The notes beneath the pieces were generated by a model, which was given only the letters and a program-made list of their open reading frames with translations, was not told the origin of the DNA and made no database searches. The position numbers and the translations under genes are program-made. A DNA stretch of 64,000 bases, from the NCBI RefSeq assembly GCF_964019385.1, contig NC_088645.1, forward strand, positions 17,414,180-17,478,179, read 5' to 3'. Numbering within the stretch: position 1 is the stretch's first letter; the number at the start of each line of letters is the position of its first letter. Source of the DNA: Sycon ciliatum (taxonomy: Eukaryota; Porifera; Calcarea; Leucosolenida; Sycettidae). Below, in pieces: positions 9,683 through 21,060 of this stretch.

Positions 9683-12577
9683 ATGAAGGGTAGCAAGCAT
9701 CTTCGCATTCTCTGCACAAACGCTTTCGGCCTAGCCAGCAAACTTCCCGACCTACAGCACGCACTCCTGCAGCATCAGCCCGACGTAGCAATTGTGACAG
9801 AAACGAAGTTCACTGCGGAGAAAGTGCTTCCCTCTGACATTAGCTTCCCTGGATACAGCTCACCACTTCGGTTGGACAGAACGGCACATGGGGGAGGGGT
9901 AGCCATCTGGGTGAAGTCGTCACTCCCCTCCATGCTCATCCCTGAACTCATGTCCCCCGCACATGAGATCATCTGGGTTTCTCTCCAGCTGGCCCCAGGT
10001 CTCCGCACCGTCTTGGGAGCAGTGTATCGGTCGGGGTCCTGTGCCCCTGGCGATCTTACCTTAATCGATCATCTCGACAACATCCTCCCAGAAGCTAGAC
10101 ACCAGGGCTCCCACATCATCCTAGCTGGCGATTTCAACGTGCACAACCGGGCTTGGCTGAACAGCTCGAAAACTACGCCTGCAGGCGAGGCTCTCGAAGA
10201 TACCTGCGCTGCCCATCTTCTTGTCCAGCATGTCACAGTACCGACTCGTGGAGACAACCCGCTAGATCTCATAATGTCAACGTTCACGTCCCCAGTAACT
10301 ACACGTATACTTCCGCCCCTCGGTCGATCTGACCATGCAGTTGTACTGTCAGACTTTTCTTCCGTGCTCCCTAGACATGAACCCCCTGTTAAGCGAACAG
10401 TATTTCGCTACAACAGGGCAGACTGGGATCGCCTCAGGGCGCACCTTCGCAACGTGGAATGGGGTGATATCATCACGGAGGACCCAGAAACTTCCTGTGA
10501 GCAGGTTACCGCTTCGATTACTGCAGCTGTTGCACAGTTTGTCCCATCCAAAGTCCTGGAAACGAGGCCTTCCGATCCGGTATGGTGGACGCCTGAATGC
10601 ACCCAGACCGAGAGGGAGAAGGAGAAGCGCTGGCGCGACTGGAGAAAACACCCTTATGACCCAGCATTTCAGCAGGCATTCACCGATTCCGTGACTGTAG
10701 CGATCGCCACCCAGTTCCGATCACGACGTGCAAAGGAGGACAGCCTCCGTCGCAGCCTCTCAACTGGGTCAATCAGAGACAAACAGTGGTGGACGAAGTT
10801 AAAGAACGCTGCTGGCAACCGCACACAGCCCGAAATTCCCTTAGTTGTCGACTCTGACGGCCGCGAGTGGGCAACGAGCTCAGAGAAAGCAGAGGCATTC
10901 GCTCGCTTCTTCTCGAAGAAATGTAGCGTTGCCGGTCCGGACCTTGTGGAGGCTGACCTACCGGACCCTGCTCCCTCAGAGGCTCCACCTCTTCGCACCA
11001 TCCGCTTCCGCCCACAGGCTGTACGCCGCCTCCTGGCAAGGCTCGACGTCTCCAAGGCTACCGGGCCTGACGGTATTTCTGCTCGCGTCCTTAAGGAATG
11101 TGCTCATGAGCTCGCAGAGCCACTGTCCAAGTTATTTGCTTTATGCTTCCGGTCTGGAGTGCAACCTAGGATGTGGAAGACGGCCAACGTGGTTCCGATC
11201 CACAAGTGGTCTTCCCGCTCAACCCTTAAGAACTACAGGCCCGTATCCTTACTGTGCATAATCTCGAAAGTAATGGAAACTCTTGTAAACAGTCACATCG
11301 TAAACTATTTTGAAGACCATCATCTGCTCACGTCGCACCAGTTTGGATTTCGCAGAGGCCTCGGAACATCGGACGCTTTGCAAGCTCTCCAAACTGCCTG
11401 GGCAAGCGCTGTGGGCTGTGGAGGGGCGGCTCGTATCCTTGCTGTGGACATCGCAGGAGCGTTTGATCGTGTCTCGCATGTCGGCCTCCTCCACAAGGTA
11501 CGTAGCCTAGGCATAGATGGTCCGCTTCAGAGATGGCTGGCGTCGTACCTGGACACCCATTCCCTACAGTGCCTCGTTGGAGGGCGGACGTCATCTAGGT
11601 ATACGACCTCCGCTGGAGTCCCCCAGGGAAGCATCCTTGGACCAACGCTTTTCCTGGCCTACGTCAACGACGCGCCAGATGTTCTCGCTGACGGCGCCAG
11701 CTTGGAAGCCTATGCTGATGATACAACTTTGTACAGCTTAGTCACCTCCCAGCAGACCCCAACAGTCGCCGCGCAGTCACTGCAGGTGTCCGTTGACCGA
11801 CTGCACGAGTGGGGTCGTACATGGAAAGTGATGTTTGAACCGACCAAATCCCAGGCCATGACAGCCACCCTCAGACGCACCGGCTTAGATCTCCCCCCAC
11901 TCCTGTTTGGTGGCACACTGGTGCCCGAGACAACCACCATCACCCTCCTTGGTGTGAAGGTGGACGCCAAGTTGACCTTCAGCGATCACCTACGCTCCGT
12001 AGCCACCCGTGCACGCCAACGGCTTGGGGTCCTAAACAGAGCCGCCCACATACTCACCCCCGCCGGCCGGACGACCGTATACAAGGCGTTCGTACGACCA
12101 GTCATGGAGTATGCGCCTCTTGTATGGATGGGAGCTGCGCAGAGTCACCTCCAGCGTCTGAACAATGTTCAGCGCCGCGCGCTTCATGCTATCGGCCCTG
12201 GGGCACACCTACCCAGCCTGGCCATCCGCCGCACTGTTGCCTCGCTTGCCTGCCTGTACAAGCTGCACTACTTGCCTGGTCCTCCGCAGCTGCTCTCTGT
12301 GTTGCCACCGCGCCACATCAACTCTACCAACCCCAGAACTCGCAGCGAGCACGGTGCTGTCAGTGGCCATGACCACCAGCTCCAACACCAGCTGCCTGCA
12401 TCTGCCCCGCTGGCACTGAAGCGCTCGTTCCCACACTGCAGCATCAGCGATTGGAACTCCCTCCCTGCCGCTCTCCTATCCCAGCCTCCCCACAGCAAGA
12501 GAATGCAATCATTCAAAACGAATGTTTACCGCCATCTTCGCAGCACAAACTGGCTCTGGGCAGTCGATTCCCTATGA
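9683..12577 (+). CDS. LINE ORF2: APE-type endonuclease and reverse transcriptase
   Basis: This 964-residue uninterrupted protein nicks target DNA and copies the element RNA at the nick. The N-terminal endonuclease shows the opening LRILCTNAFGL, the metal-site block ILAGDFNVHNRAW (about residue 150) and the C-terminal GRSDHAVVL (about 217). The RT follows: KATGPDGISARVLKE, NYRPVSLLCIISKVME, HQFGFRRGLGTSDAL, AVDIAGAFDRVSH, GVPQGSILGP and the catalytic YADD near residue 676, then LLGVKVDAKLTFSDHL. The C-terminal 200 residues match the usual post-RT region (WMGAAQSHLQRLNNVQRRAL). There is no RNase H. The domain order and poly(A) tail fit the Jockey/CR1 group; the clade is not certain. The start codon is the first ATG before the endonuclease. 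Confidence 0.93.
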   Translation: MKGSKHLRILCTNAFGLASKLPDLQHALLQHQPDVAIVTETKFTAEKVLPSDISFPGYSSPLRLDRTAHGGGVAIWVKSSLPSMLIPELMSPAHEIIWVSLQLAPGLRTVLGAVYRSGSCAPGDLTLIDHLDNILPEARHQGSHIILAGDFNVHNRAWLNSSKTTPAGEALEDTCAAHLLVQHVTVPTRGDNPLDLIMSTFTSPVTTRILPPLGRSDHAVVLSDFSSVLPRHEPPVKRTVFRYNRADWDRLRAHLRNVEWGDIITEDPETSCEQVTASITAAVAQFVPSKVLETRPSDPVWWTPECTQTEREKEKRWRDWRKHPYDPAFQQAFTDSVTVAIATQFRSRRAKEDSLRRSLSTGSIRDKQWWTKLKNAAGNRTQPEIPLVVDSDGREWATSSEKAEAFARFFSKKCSVAGPDLVEADLPDPAPSEAPPLRTIRFRPQAVRRLLARLDVSKATGPDGISARVLKECAHELAEPLSKLFALCFRSGVQPRMWKTANVVPIHKWSSRSTLKNYRPVSLLCIISKVMETLVNSHIVNYFEDHHLLTSHQFGFRRGLGTSDALQALQTAWASAVGCGGAARILAVDIAGAFDRVSHVGLLHKVRSLGIDGPLQRWLASYLDTHSLQCLVGGRTSSRYTTSAGVPQGSILGPTLFLAYVNDAPDVLADGASLEAYADDTTLYSLVTSQQTPTVAAQSLQVSVDRLHEWGRTWKVMFEPTKSQAMTATLRRTGLDLPPLLFGGTLVPETTTITLLGVKVDAKLTFSDHLRSVATRARQRLGVLNRAAHILTPAGRTTVYKAFVRPVMEYAPLVWMGAAQSHLQRLNNVQRRALHAIGPGAHLPSLAIRRTVASLACLYKLHYLPGPPQLLSVLPPRHINSTNPRTRSEHGAVSGHDHQLQHQLPASAPLALKRSFPHCSISDWNSLPAALLSQPPHSKRMQSFKTNVYRHLRSTNWLWAVDSL

Positions 12578-12857
12578 ATAGTATGACGCTAAGACAGTTT
12601 CTCCCCCACAATCGCTCGTGTTAAGCCTTGGGTTTTTGCATCTTTCTCACCTGTACAGCTCTATCTTCTTCTTTTTTCATTGTTTTTGGTGCGTGTTTTT
12701 GGCCGTGACGCCGAGACCTCAGGTCGGCAGAGTCATCAATGCCCCACCATCACTGCTGCGTCTCGGTGCAGCGCCTGCTCATTAGTTGTCACGTTTGTCC
12801 TAGTCTCCGTACCATTGTCTTTCCTTATTCTTTTCGAGCTGGTTATGTGAACGTAGT

Positions 12858-12880
12858 AAAAAAAAAAAAAAAAAAAAAAA
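12858..12880 (+). repeat. LINE poly(A) tail
   Basis: An uninterrupted run of A closing the 3' UTR of the LINE. Confidence 0.9.
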
Positions 12881-13029
12881 ATACAGTCATTTACCCTACG
12901 ACGCAGAGTTTTGGCTTCGGATTCAAATAGAACTAATGCTAGTGCGCCGGAAGAGCAACCGGGGCTACGGAGTTGGAACGTCGCCGGAGCTGCACTGTAA
13001 GTAGAACTGACTGAAACTGAATCGGGCAG

Positions 13030-13640
13030 CAAGAAATCAAAGTCCGAAAACTCGCCTCTCTGGACACGATCGAGAAGGGCACGGATAGGGCAGTCAGGTT
13101 CACCTGCTGTAACAGGGTTGGTGCTGCATGGCGGTCATCACCGCACTGCGCTCCCAGTAAGGCCCGGCTTGCTGGCGGTGATCGGCGATACGGATCCAAG
13201 TAGAGTGAGGAATAGCTGGGTGGCGTTGGTGACGGCAGTGGATGCGGCGCGTTGAACTTCCAACAGAAAATCAAAGAACACAAACTCGTCTCTCTGGATC
13301 CGAATTATGATCGTCAGGCTCGCGCCTGCTGTGGTAGTGTTGGCGCTGCGTGGCGGCCGTCGCCGCGTTCGCAGTAGGGTCCGGGTTGCGTGCGGCGGAG
13401 CCAGGTAGAGCGAGGAGCTCCGGAGAGGCTTAACGCCGGTTGGTGACGACGGCATTGTTTCAAGGCACAAACAAGGGTCCCTGAGATCGGAATTTGAAGC
13501 GTGGAGGTACTTCACAAAACCTGATGCTGGCGCAAGCTAAAAGTCCACAGTCGACGGTCCACTGTAGACGACGACATTGTTTCAGGCACCAACAAGCGTC
13601 ATTGAAGTCTGAATTTGAAGAGTAGGGATACGAATTTGAA
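13030..13640. repeat. Degenerate long tandem repeat
   Basis: Two diverged units of about 230 bp (near 13,040-13,275 and 13,280-13,515) share phrases such as GTCTCTCTGGATCCG, CACCTGCTGT...GCGCTGC-TGGCGG and GTGACG-CGGCA. Part of a third (GACGACATTGTTTCAGGCACC) follows at about 13,568. Open minus frames through it look like chance, since they are low in complexity and rich in Ala, Arg and Ser. A short perfect doubling of ATACGAATTTGAAGAGTAGGG lies at about 13,610-13,650. Confidence 0.55.
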
Positions 13641-14420
13641 GAGTAGGGATACGAGAATGCAAGCTCGAAAGTCTAAACGGAAGAAAATTGTTTGGGAACG
13701 CATGATCCGCAAGTTGCACGCTCGAAAGTCGAAACAGCAATGACATGCAAGAGACATTGTACAGGATCTTGGAGGGTGCATGCCCAAGTGACTCGCGCAT
13801 GTGCGCAGGTCGGTCCAGCTCGCTGGGCTGGGCTGGCTGCTAACTTGTGTTAGCATACTAACGCTCATTTAACCCTCTGATACAAGACCATACAAAATCA
13901 TCTGTTTTTGGTTGATGTAGTTGCTTGCACTGAAATGCTCACAACTTATACTGTTCTTGACGAAAGTTCACAGTCAAAATACCAGGAAAGAAGGAGAGCA
14001 TCGCAGCTCTCCAATGTAACATTTGCCAAAGGTCTACAATGCAGCATTGCACTATTGGAGCATTCTTCGATGAATGAGTGTGAAATAGCTGGCATCGAGG
14101 GAATTTGCTGGTATATTCAGCTCTGTGGACTATTCGAGGCGCTGCTGCCTTTGATATGTGACAGGTGTGGTGTTGAGATTGGGCTCATTGTTCTCTGTAC
14201 AGGGGGAGGGGTCTTTCTATACAGGCCAAGGTTATGGAAATCTGATAACCAGAATCAAAAATATGGCCAGGGTATGAAGGTTAACATGTAGCAATTCATA
14301 ATATTGCAATTCCAGTTCAGGAAATCAACGTGAAAGCCGATAAAATCCAGAACCAGTAGCAAATACCAAAGAATCAATACAGCAAGCTAATGAAAGACAA
14401 TATCAACAAAACTCTAAGAT
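13641..14420. other. No recognised gene
   Basis: A plus-strand frame at 13,908-14,291 (127 residues) is open but matches nothing I know, and it lies upstream of and out of register with the RT remnant that follows. Nothing else is visible. Confidence 0.4.
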
Positions 14421-15538
14421 CGCGCCTGAGCATGGGTACGATGAAGTCAGCAGCGAGGCAAAGGAGATCACAGAGGGTCTAGATCTTGCCATGTACGTAC
14501 TGGCTAAGTAAGAAGCATTCATTAAGTAATAGTGCTCAAAGACGATAAGGACAACTTCGCTAGAGCGCCGCCCTACAGACTAATTAACCCGGCCAAGTCC
14601 GAAGTGGGTGTGTCCGTTCCTGATGGTTCAGGTAGAGTCACCAATTCTGGACTTGCTGTTCACACACCCATCAGATATGCTGACTCTATTATTTCTTCAA
14701 ATTGTTTCCCAGGATACTTGCATAATGTCTCTCAGACCTTTTCTATTCACATGTTACAGTCTTGCCAGATTCTATTAGCCATTTCGCATAACTCTTTTTT
14801 CTTTACCTGTTTTCCTGCTTTGCTATCTCTCTCTCTGGGTGAGCGTTTTGAAAGGGGAGATGTAGTAATATCGTGACTGTTATGCGTACACCACTGTACA
14901 CTTATGACCATATGCGCTGCATGCCGTATGTACGTCATGCAGGCTATCACCCGTAGGCCAGAACGTTTGGTGGGCTTCTCTCAAGGGCTCGGGAACTATT
15001 TGGGTTCACTGACCTGCGGTTTGTGAATGTTCTTGCTCCTCATTAGTTTACTCTTCTATGTCTCAGTGTCCAGACAATATCGAGAATGATACTACATAGA
15101 ACTGGCAAGAATTATGGCTGCTATGCGTCGCCAAACAGAAGTAAACCTATGTAGAAACACCGTGTCCATGAGTGAGTAGTCTGATTAAGGAGATACCAGA
15201 CAAGCAGCGCCACACATTCCTATGCTTTGACGATATAGAATTCTACCCCTTGATTGGTGAGCGACTCCTTTGTTCTCTGCTCTATCGGTTGCAGAGCAGT
15301 TCACTGCAATCGAGTAGCATGAAATGGACATCATTCACGACCGAAAATTGCTTCTTTTTTATAATACCCGTCCCTGGATGAAAAACAAGGACAATATATG
15401 TTGGACCTAACGAGAGGCGGCTATGATGGTGCCAAGACTTGTAAGCTTGTGGGCACTTTTCAGCTCAACTAGCTCTCAAACAACGTGCATATTGATCTTC
15501 AAGCGCTTTGACCTGAGAATGACTATCGAACCAAACTT

Positions 15539-15767
15539 CAAGAACTCAGATGGTGAGCCAAGGAAAAAAATTGTAACATGGAAATTGTGGGCACAAGTTA
15601 TGCGATCGAGCCCACCAACTAAACCAGATTTTGAACAGTGAGACGTTTCATGTCGTGAAATGTCTCAGTACTCCTTGTTAGTTTTGTGCTAGATTGTGCA
15701 CATCTGACTGTTCAAAATCTGGTTTAGTTGGTGGACTCGATCGCATAACTCGTGCCCACAATTCCAT
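15539..15767. mobile_element. Small foldback element inserted in the RT remnant
   Basis: Arms of about 60 bp (about 15,580-15,640 and 15,707-15,766) are inverted copies with a few mismatches. The loop resembles the arm of the 6.9-kb foldback (GTACTGAGACATTTCACGAC read in reverse). GAACCAAACTT occurs at 15,528-15,538 and 15,768-15,778 as an 11-bp target duplication, and removing the insert rejoins the RT peptide at EPNF. About 40 unpaired bases lie between the left duplication and the left arm, the same asymmetry as in the larger element. Confidence 0.7.
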
Positions 15768-16335
15768 GAACCAAACTTTATTAAGATAGTGGATTTTTTG
15801 GATTTCACCATGAACCCGGATATGGGGAAATTTCAACCTCTCCTAAAGCAAAATGACAACTCCCTCTACGTTAGCAAACAGTCCAATCATCCACCCGGGA
15901 TCACCAACAAAATACCTGCTGCTGTCAACAAGTATATTTCCACGATATCGACCAGTGACGCATTGAGGCATCCAACCCCGCAGCACCTTGTACCCAGAGC
16001 TCATTGTAGTCTATTGGATATACAGAAATCTTGCTCTATCGGTCCGAGGCACAAGAGCAGCGGAGCGGGAAGAGAAGTAGCTGGAGGGTTATATGGTTCA
16101 ACCCCCCCCCTCCCCCTCCCTCCCCTCCCTTACTCCAATAACCTGTGTACTAATGTCGGCGGTAGATTCCTGAGCCTTGTTTCCTAGCACTTCCCGAAGA
16201 CATAAAAACTCCGCAAGATCTTCAACCGCAATACCCTGAAAGTGACCTACAGCTGTGTGCCTAACATGGGGGCGGTGATCAGCAGCCACAATGAGAATAA
16301 CCTGAGCAAACTGAAGCATGTGACTCCAGAGTCAA

Positions 16336-16737
16336 GGAATCCAGCTCACTGTGAGGAGAGTGCTAAGCCAAGGAAATAGTGTACGAACACAAGGAATCCA
16401 GCTCACTGCGGGGAGAGTGCCAAGCCAATGAAACAGTGTACGAACACAAGGAATCCAGTTCACTGCGGGGAGAGTTCCAAGCCAAGGAAATAGTGTACAA
16501 ACACAAGGAATGCAGCTCACCATGGAGAGCGTGCCAAGCCAAGGAAACAGTGTACGGACACAAGGAATCCTACTCGCTGCGGGGAGAGTGCCAAGCCAAG
16601 GAAATAGTGTACGAACACAAGGAACTCAGCTCACTGCAATGAGAGTGCCAAGCCAAGGAAACAGTGTACGAACACAAGGAATCCAGCTCACCATGGGGAG
16701 AGTGCCAAGCCAAGGAAATAGTGTACGGACATGTTTG
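16336..16737 (+). repeat. 57-bp in-frame tandem repeat within the RT remnant
   Basis: About seven copies of a unit beginning CAAGGAATCCAGCTCACTGC (starts near 16,390, 16,447, 16,504, 16,561, 16,618 and 16,675). The period of 57 bp is 19 codons, so every frame stays in register; in the RT frame each unit reads like RNPAHCGESAKPRK-C. This resembles the Cys-containing segment that follows the RT domain in this family, so the array probably grew from element coding sequence. Alternate copies carry a TAG where others have CAG. Confidence 0.8.
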
Positions 16738-17087
16738 AATCTAGCAACAAGCCTACATCTACAGCATCTCACCTTCTCATAAACTTATCTTATTGGCGAT
16801 GGTGCCAAGGAAAGAAGGTGCGGAACTGGTTACCCTATCCCGCTGGAAGGTTGGTATAGTGTACTTGAAAAAGGCTAGTTTGCCGTCATAGCCTGCTACC
16901 AGGGGTCATGTATTGCTTGAAAACGAAGTTTCTTGACCTGAATTTGAACGCGTGTCTTGTTCAGCGTATTGTTGAGTGCAAAAGAGTCTGCCTCAAACTC
17001 TGATGAAGACGTCGACCCTAAAGGGAGGCCACAAATTAACCCATTTAAGGCTAAAGGCCATTGTACCCAGGCTCTGCACTCCTAAAT

Positions 17088-17315
17088 AACGAGAGAGCTT
17101 GGAAGCTCAGGGCCCTACGCTATGCTTTTTTGCTTGATGACATAGCCAAAAAAAGCATAGGGATGTTATAAATTCTTATAAGTTTCTACTTTTTGTTTTT
17201 AGACATAACCTGGGATTCGAACCCGCACTATCGCCGTGCATGCATCCCCCGATAGTAGGGCCGATACACTTCGCGTACATACTAATTCTTCCAAGTTGCT
17301 TCACGTTATGATCTT
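17088..17315 (-). repeat. B-box SINE/MITE family, copy 1
   Basis: This copy runs from GAGAGAGCTTGGAAGCTCAG through CTACGCTATGCTTTTTT to CTTCACGTTATGATCTTG. On the minus strand it contains GGTTCGAATCCCAGGTTATG, whose first 11 bases are a perfect RNA polymerase III B box, about 50 bp after a weaker A-box-like TAGTATGTACG. A complete tRNA cloverleaf is not present. Other copies lie at 20.5, 24.6 and 27.0-27.7 kb. It could be a tRNA-derived SINE or a TIR element that absorbed one. Confidence 0.6.
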
Positions 17316-18540
17316 GTTAGTCTGTGGGCCAAGTGGAAAATATGAATTTTAGTTCCGAGGAAGAGGGCACCGCAATTTTTCTTACCCAGTCGATAGATGG
17401 GCTGGCATACATTGAAAACCACTTGTCATTCCTGATTTTGTCCAAGGGTTGCACTGGGAGTAAAACTAAATTCAGCACTGGTTGCTATGGTAACCGGAAC
17501 CTAAAATGGACTTTCTGGCTAATTGTTATGGTTTTTTGGCAATATAACTTTTCTGGAGGGTCATGTAAACAGAATGTTTCCTTCCTGGATCTCACTGGAA
17601 GGCTAAAAACATGATTTGAACTTGAAAAACTCAAAACTGAGCAAACTGCATCATAAATGTACATGTACATGCACATGCACTACATGTACGAGTGCAATAC
17701 AGTCTGTCAATAGCATGAGACAGTACACAATAACTATTTTGAAGTATAAAGGAGTCATTGCATGCCATTTCATCAGAACATGACTGGCTGCAGCATGAAG
17801 CAGCCACGTTTCTGATCACTTTGTCGGATCTAATAATAATAATAATCTCAGACGGATCCATGCAACGTACAGAATATTCAGAATATGCGGGCGCATTGTG
17901 CATTGTATATTGGTTGCAGATTGTCCACAGAAAGAAACAAAACGTTGAACGTCTGCACCAGTCGCTGCAAACCAGATAGACAACCCATAAAGAATGATCA
18001 ACAACACAAAAACATGACAGTCTGGACATACCTGTACATGTATTGCTAATAAAGTACATACACTGGCAGACCAGAGTTGAAAGACCGTGTGATCCAAGAA
18101 GACCATGCCGACCGTTGTGGCTGTTGATGCGACAGACTTCATCATCATAACACTGGCTTATGACATCTCCTTCATAACACCAATGTGTGGCATCATCCAG
18201 ATGAAATGAAGCAGTTTAGAGTGTAGGTGAACATTCTGTGCGGATGAAGGCGCGAAGCTGGCATAGTTCATGGGGGCACGTGCACCTCCCTAAAAAATTC
18301 GACCTTGGTCCCTATACAAGCATCCCTACACTATACAGGCTATACAAGCACCATGTACCTGCACAAACATTCACAAATTCTCCCCTCCACTACCCCAGAA
18401 ACGCTCTCACAAACACCCCCACAGGTATCCAGGGGTCACTACTATCCACGCAAACATGCACACTCGAGAAGCACACCCACGAACGCCCCCACAGGTATCC
18501 ACAAGAACACCCCCACAGATGCCCCACAGTAACTCCCACA
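17316..18540. other. No recognised gene
   Basis: About 1.2 kb without a recognisable exon. It contains palindromic ACATGTAC runs near 17,655-17,690 and an AAT microsatellite near 17,832. The plus-strand frame 18,238-18,837 is an artefact of the CA repeat. Confidence 0.5.
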
Positions 18541-18812
<272 letters not shown>

Positions 18813-19036
18813 ATTTACTTCAGAGCATAAACAGTAAGCTACGTGATTGTACGCACCATGTATGCACTGCAAACGATTCACACCATGGACAGGCAAGCCT
18901 TACCTCAGCTGCAAAGGAATCTAGAAAACCCTACACATACCATTATCAAAGCAAGTTGTTTCTTCTCTACTTGTCCTATAATTGCAACCACATGCTCAGC
19001 ATGGCTCCTGGACCAAAATTTAGTTAAGTTTACTTT

Positions 19037-20034
19037 CTCCGCGTCATCGAAGTTGTCGCAGTTTGACTTTTGATATAAAACGGGGTATTTACTCACCAGC
19101 ACTCGTACCAGAGGCAAGAAATCGGACATAGGCGATAGTCATCAGTATAGGGTGACGGCAAAGTTCTATTTTCTGTTATTGGAAGCTGACATTTTTGAAC
19201 TAGACGCAATTTCTTCGCTGATGTCGCTGCGATGGTAATTTCGACTCGCTGAGATCAGTCAAGCGCTGCAGCCCGCAAATTTCTCGTGCTTATGGCCATT
19301 CACTCAAAGCCTCATCACTGTTTTACCTTAGCCGGGGTGAGAATGACTTCGTGGAACAAGTGGCAGCGCTTGGAGAAACATCGAGGGGTCAGCAAACTAA
19401 ATACATGCAACAGCAATAAAATTTGTCGCTCTGGCTGAGACACTCTTGCAGGTACATGATTGTACCTGCAAGAGCCGTGTAGACTACACGCAGTGCTAGT
19501 GATGAACGCGCAGATGCCGTACCATGGTATACCAGTGATGCTGAAAAAGAGGGCGCGCTGGACGTGATAGTACACTTACCTGCATGAGCTGTGACCACAC
19601 AGCTAAAAATAATTGGGCATGTCACGGCTAAAAAAAGTTCATTTCAAGATCGAGGTGATTCCGCCGACGGTAATCAACCGACCTCGCAACGATCGTATAT
19701 TCTTACTTCGTTGGTGGTGAAGTAGAAATCATCCAGAGCTAGCAGACGACAACCATAGCAGCTCTTGTCCTGTTGAGAAAGTCAAAGCGTTTGATATGAG
19801 GCGCGACCAACTTGCAACCTTCCTTGAAATATATCGGAACGATATTTTTGCGTCAATTGACATCAGCGACGACGAAGCCTTCATCTCTGCGTGAAAACTC
19901 TCAGCCCAACTGTCCTGGAACGTTACTTCAGACTATCATACTGTGTAATAGGTTTTGAATGGTTTAACTTATGGAGTTGTGAGTAAAAAGTGACAAGTCA
20001 CTAGTCAAACTGCGACAATTTCGATGACGCGGAG
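19037..20034. mobile_element. Candidate TIR element of about 1 kb
   Basis: CTCCGCGTCATCGAAGTTGT at 19,037 continues to 19,068 and is matched in inverted orientation at 20,003-20,034 with one mismatch in 32. The interior has no recognisable transposase. It holds a perfect 14-bp-stem hairpin at 19,441-19,474. No target duplication could be confirmed, so the outer ends are provisional. Confidence 0.5.
19441..19474. repeat. Perfect hairpin
   Basis: CTCTTGCAGGTACA, a 4-6 base loop, then its exact reverse complement. It lies within the 1-kb TIR element. Confidence 0.75.
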
Positions 20035-20084
20035 GAAGAACATGTATAGAGTTTGCAGCAAGGAAACTTATTGCTTGGACGATG

Positions 20085-20265
20085 GTGTGTGCAGGGTTTT
20101 CTTTGTTTGTTTGTTTTTATTACTATTATACACAAACCCAACTCGTAAAATAAATAATGATGTGGAGAAAAACAAACAGCTACTGAGTAGGGGCTGCACA
20201 GGGCAGCAATGATGGTGAGGTACCAGTCCAGGGGCTCCACCGACCAAAGGTCTCGGCTTTGGTCC
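20085..20265 (-). mobile_element. 5'-truncated LINE 3' end
   Basis: On the minus strand this matches the 3' UTR of the LINE at 12.6-12.86 kb: GCCGAGACC-TTGGTCGG, then CACCATCATTGCTG, CAGCCCCTACTCAGTAG and finally ACGAGTTGGGTTTGTG. Instead of poly(A) it ends in TTTG-type repeats seen as (TTTG)n on the plus strand at 20,100-20,118. It is a short remnant of a related family. Confidence 0.6.
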
Positions 20266-20520
20266 CACACTGTACTGTGTTATGTAATGGCTGCTGTGGA
20301 TCTTACACGCCTTGAGGAAATGCTGTCACAAGGAATGTAACAAAAGGGCTATTGTGTGCCGTAAGGGACTGTCAAAGCTGTTATGGCATCTCTATTATTG
20401 GGAAAACTCTAGATTTCCTGTCGACTGATTCGACTGTGCCGGTCTTACTCTACACAACAAAAGACGGTTCAGTTTGGTACACGACACCAAGCATTAAACC
20501 AGCTCCTCGAACATGCCATT

Positions 20521-20912
20521 AATTCCCGTAGCTATGCAGAAGACGTTACTTCAGTAACGTCTGGCGCTAGCCAGGGTCTACACAGCTTTAATTTGATTTT
20601 TTTGTGTCACACCTGGCGCTATCCCATATCTGTCCCGTATTGTACCATCAAACACAGCTGGCCACAAGCAGCTGGCCACAATATTCAAATAGGGCTTTCA
20701 AATGCAAGATCATAACGTGAAGCAACTTGGAAGAATTAGTATGTATGCGAAGTGTATCGGGGGACGCATGCAGCGCGATAGAGCGGGTTCGAATCCCAGG
20801 TTATGTCTTGAAAACAAAATAAGAGAAATGAACAATTTATAACGTCCCTATGCTTTTTTTGCCTAGGTCATCAAGGCAAAAAAGCATAGCATAGGGCCCT
20901 GAGCTTCCAATT
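20521..20912 (+). repeat. B-box SINE/MITE family, copy 2 (longest simple copy)
   Basis: About 390 bp from ATTCCCGTAGCTATGCAGAA to GGGCCCTGAGCTTCCAA. It contains the palindrome GACGTTACTTCAGTAACGTC, the B box GGTTCGAATCC at about 20,787-20,797, and a 3' hairpin in which CTATGCTTTTTTGCCT pairs with AGGCAAAAAAGCATAG around an AGGTCATC loop. No long ORF is present. Confidence 0.65.
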
Positions 20913-21060
20913 TTTTTTGAACTTTGTTTTACTTCGCAAAATCCAAACGGGAATTTCTTCCCAATGACAAGGTAGCAAAGATCTTAAGAGGGAAAGAAAA
21001 AGAGAGAGAGAGAGAAAAAGAAAAAAGTGTGTATGCACATGATAGAAAAAATTATAGTCA
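20913..21060 (-). mobile_element. Short LINE 3'-end remnant
   Basis: The block TTTTACTTCGCAAAATCCAAACGGG followed by a GAGAGAGA tract is similar to 34,835-35,000, which is the 3' UTR of the decayed LINE ending at 35.08 kb. No coding part is retained. Confidence 0.35.

Larger units (their letters stand above)
9475..12881 (+). mobile_element. Non-LTR retrotransposon (LINE), nearly intact
   Basis: This element has a pyrimidine-rich leader (about 9,475-9,682), one long ORF, a 3' UTR of about 280 bp and a poly(A) tail at about 12,858-12,880. The start is approximate because no target duplication could be fixed. No ORF1 with a gag-like or zinc-knuckle domain precedes the main ORF, so it is either 5'-truncated or a single-ORF type. 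The 3' UTR block GAGACCTCAGGTCGGCAGAG has a diverged inverted relative at 20,085-20,265, showing that the family has other, truncated copies. Confidence 0.85.
14440..16740 (+). pseudogene. Decayed retroelement ORF: RT with Cys-rich C-terminus (PLE/GIY-YIG-like)
   Basis: Fragments appear in the right order but in shifting frames. They are LKDDKDNF...RLINPAKSEVG (about 14,535-14,630), HTFLCFDDIEFYPLIGERLL (about 15,200-15,260), GGYDGAKTCKLVGTF (about 15,418-15,465), then TIEPNF...IVDFLDFTMN and YVSKQSNHPPGITNKIP (about 15,785-15,930), and finally CTNVGGRFL and IFNRNTLKVTYSCVPNM (about 16,145-16,270). The FD-EFYP and SNHPP blocks belong to a family of metazoan RT-like ORFs, several of which end in a GIY-YIG nuclease; no nuclease is visible here. 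Stops, frameshifts, an insertion between about 14,640 and 15,070 and a foldback at 15,539-15,767 show that it is dead. Classification as Penelope-like is an inference. Confidence 0.6.

Noticed and set aside
16336-16737. CRISPR-like regular repeats
   Set aside because: Units are contiguous with no spacers, and the genome is eukaryotic.
16332-16782. Several overlapping repetitive ORFs on both strands
   Set aside because: The 57-bp period is a multiple of three, so all frames stay open; only the plus frame continuous with the RT remnant is meaningful.
17200-17232. tRNA gene suggested by the B box GGTTCGAATCC at the repeat copies
   Set aside because: No acceptor stem, anticodon arm or CCA-compatible end; the sequence recurs in several dispersed repeats.
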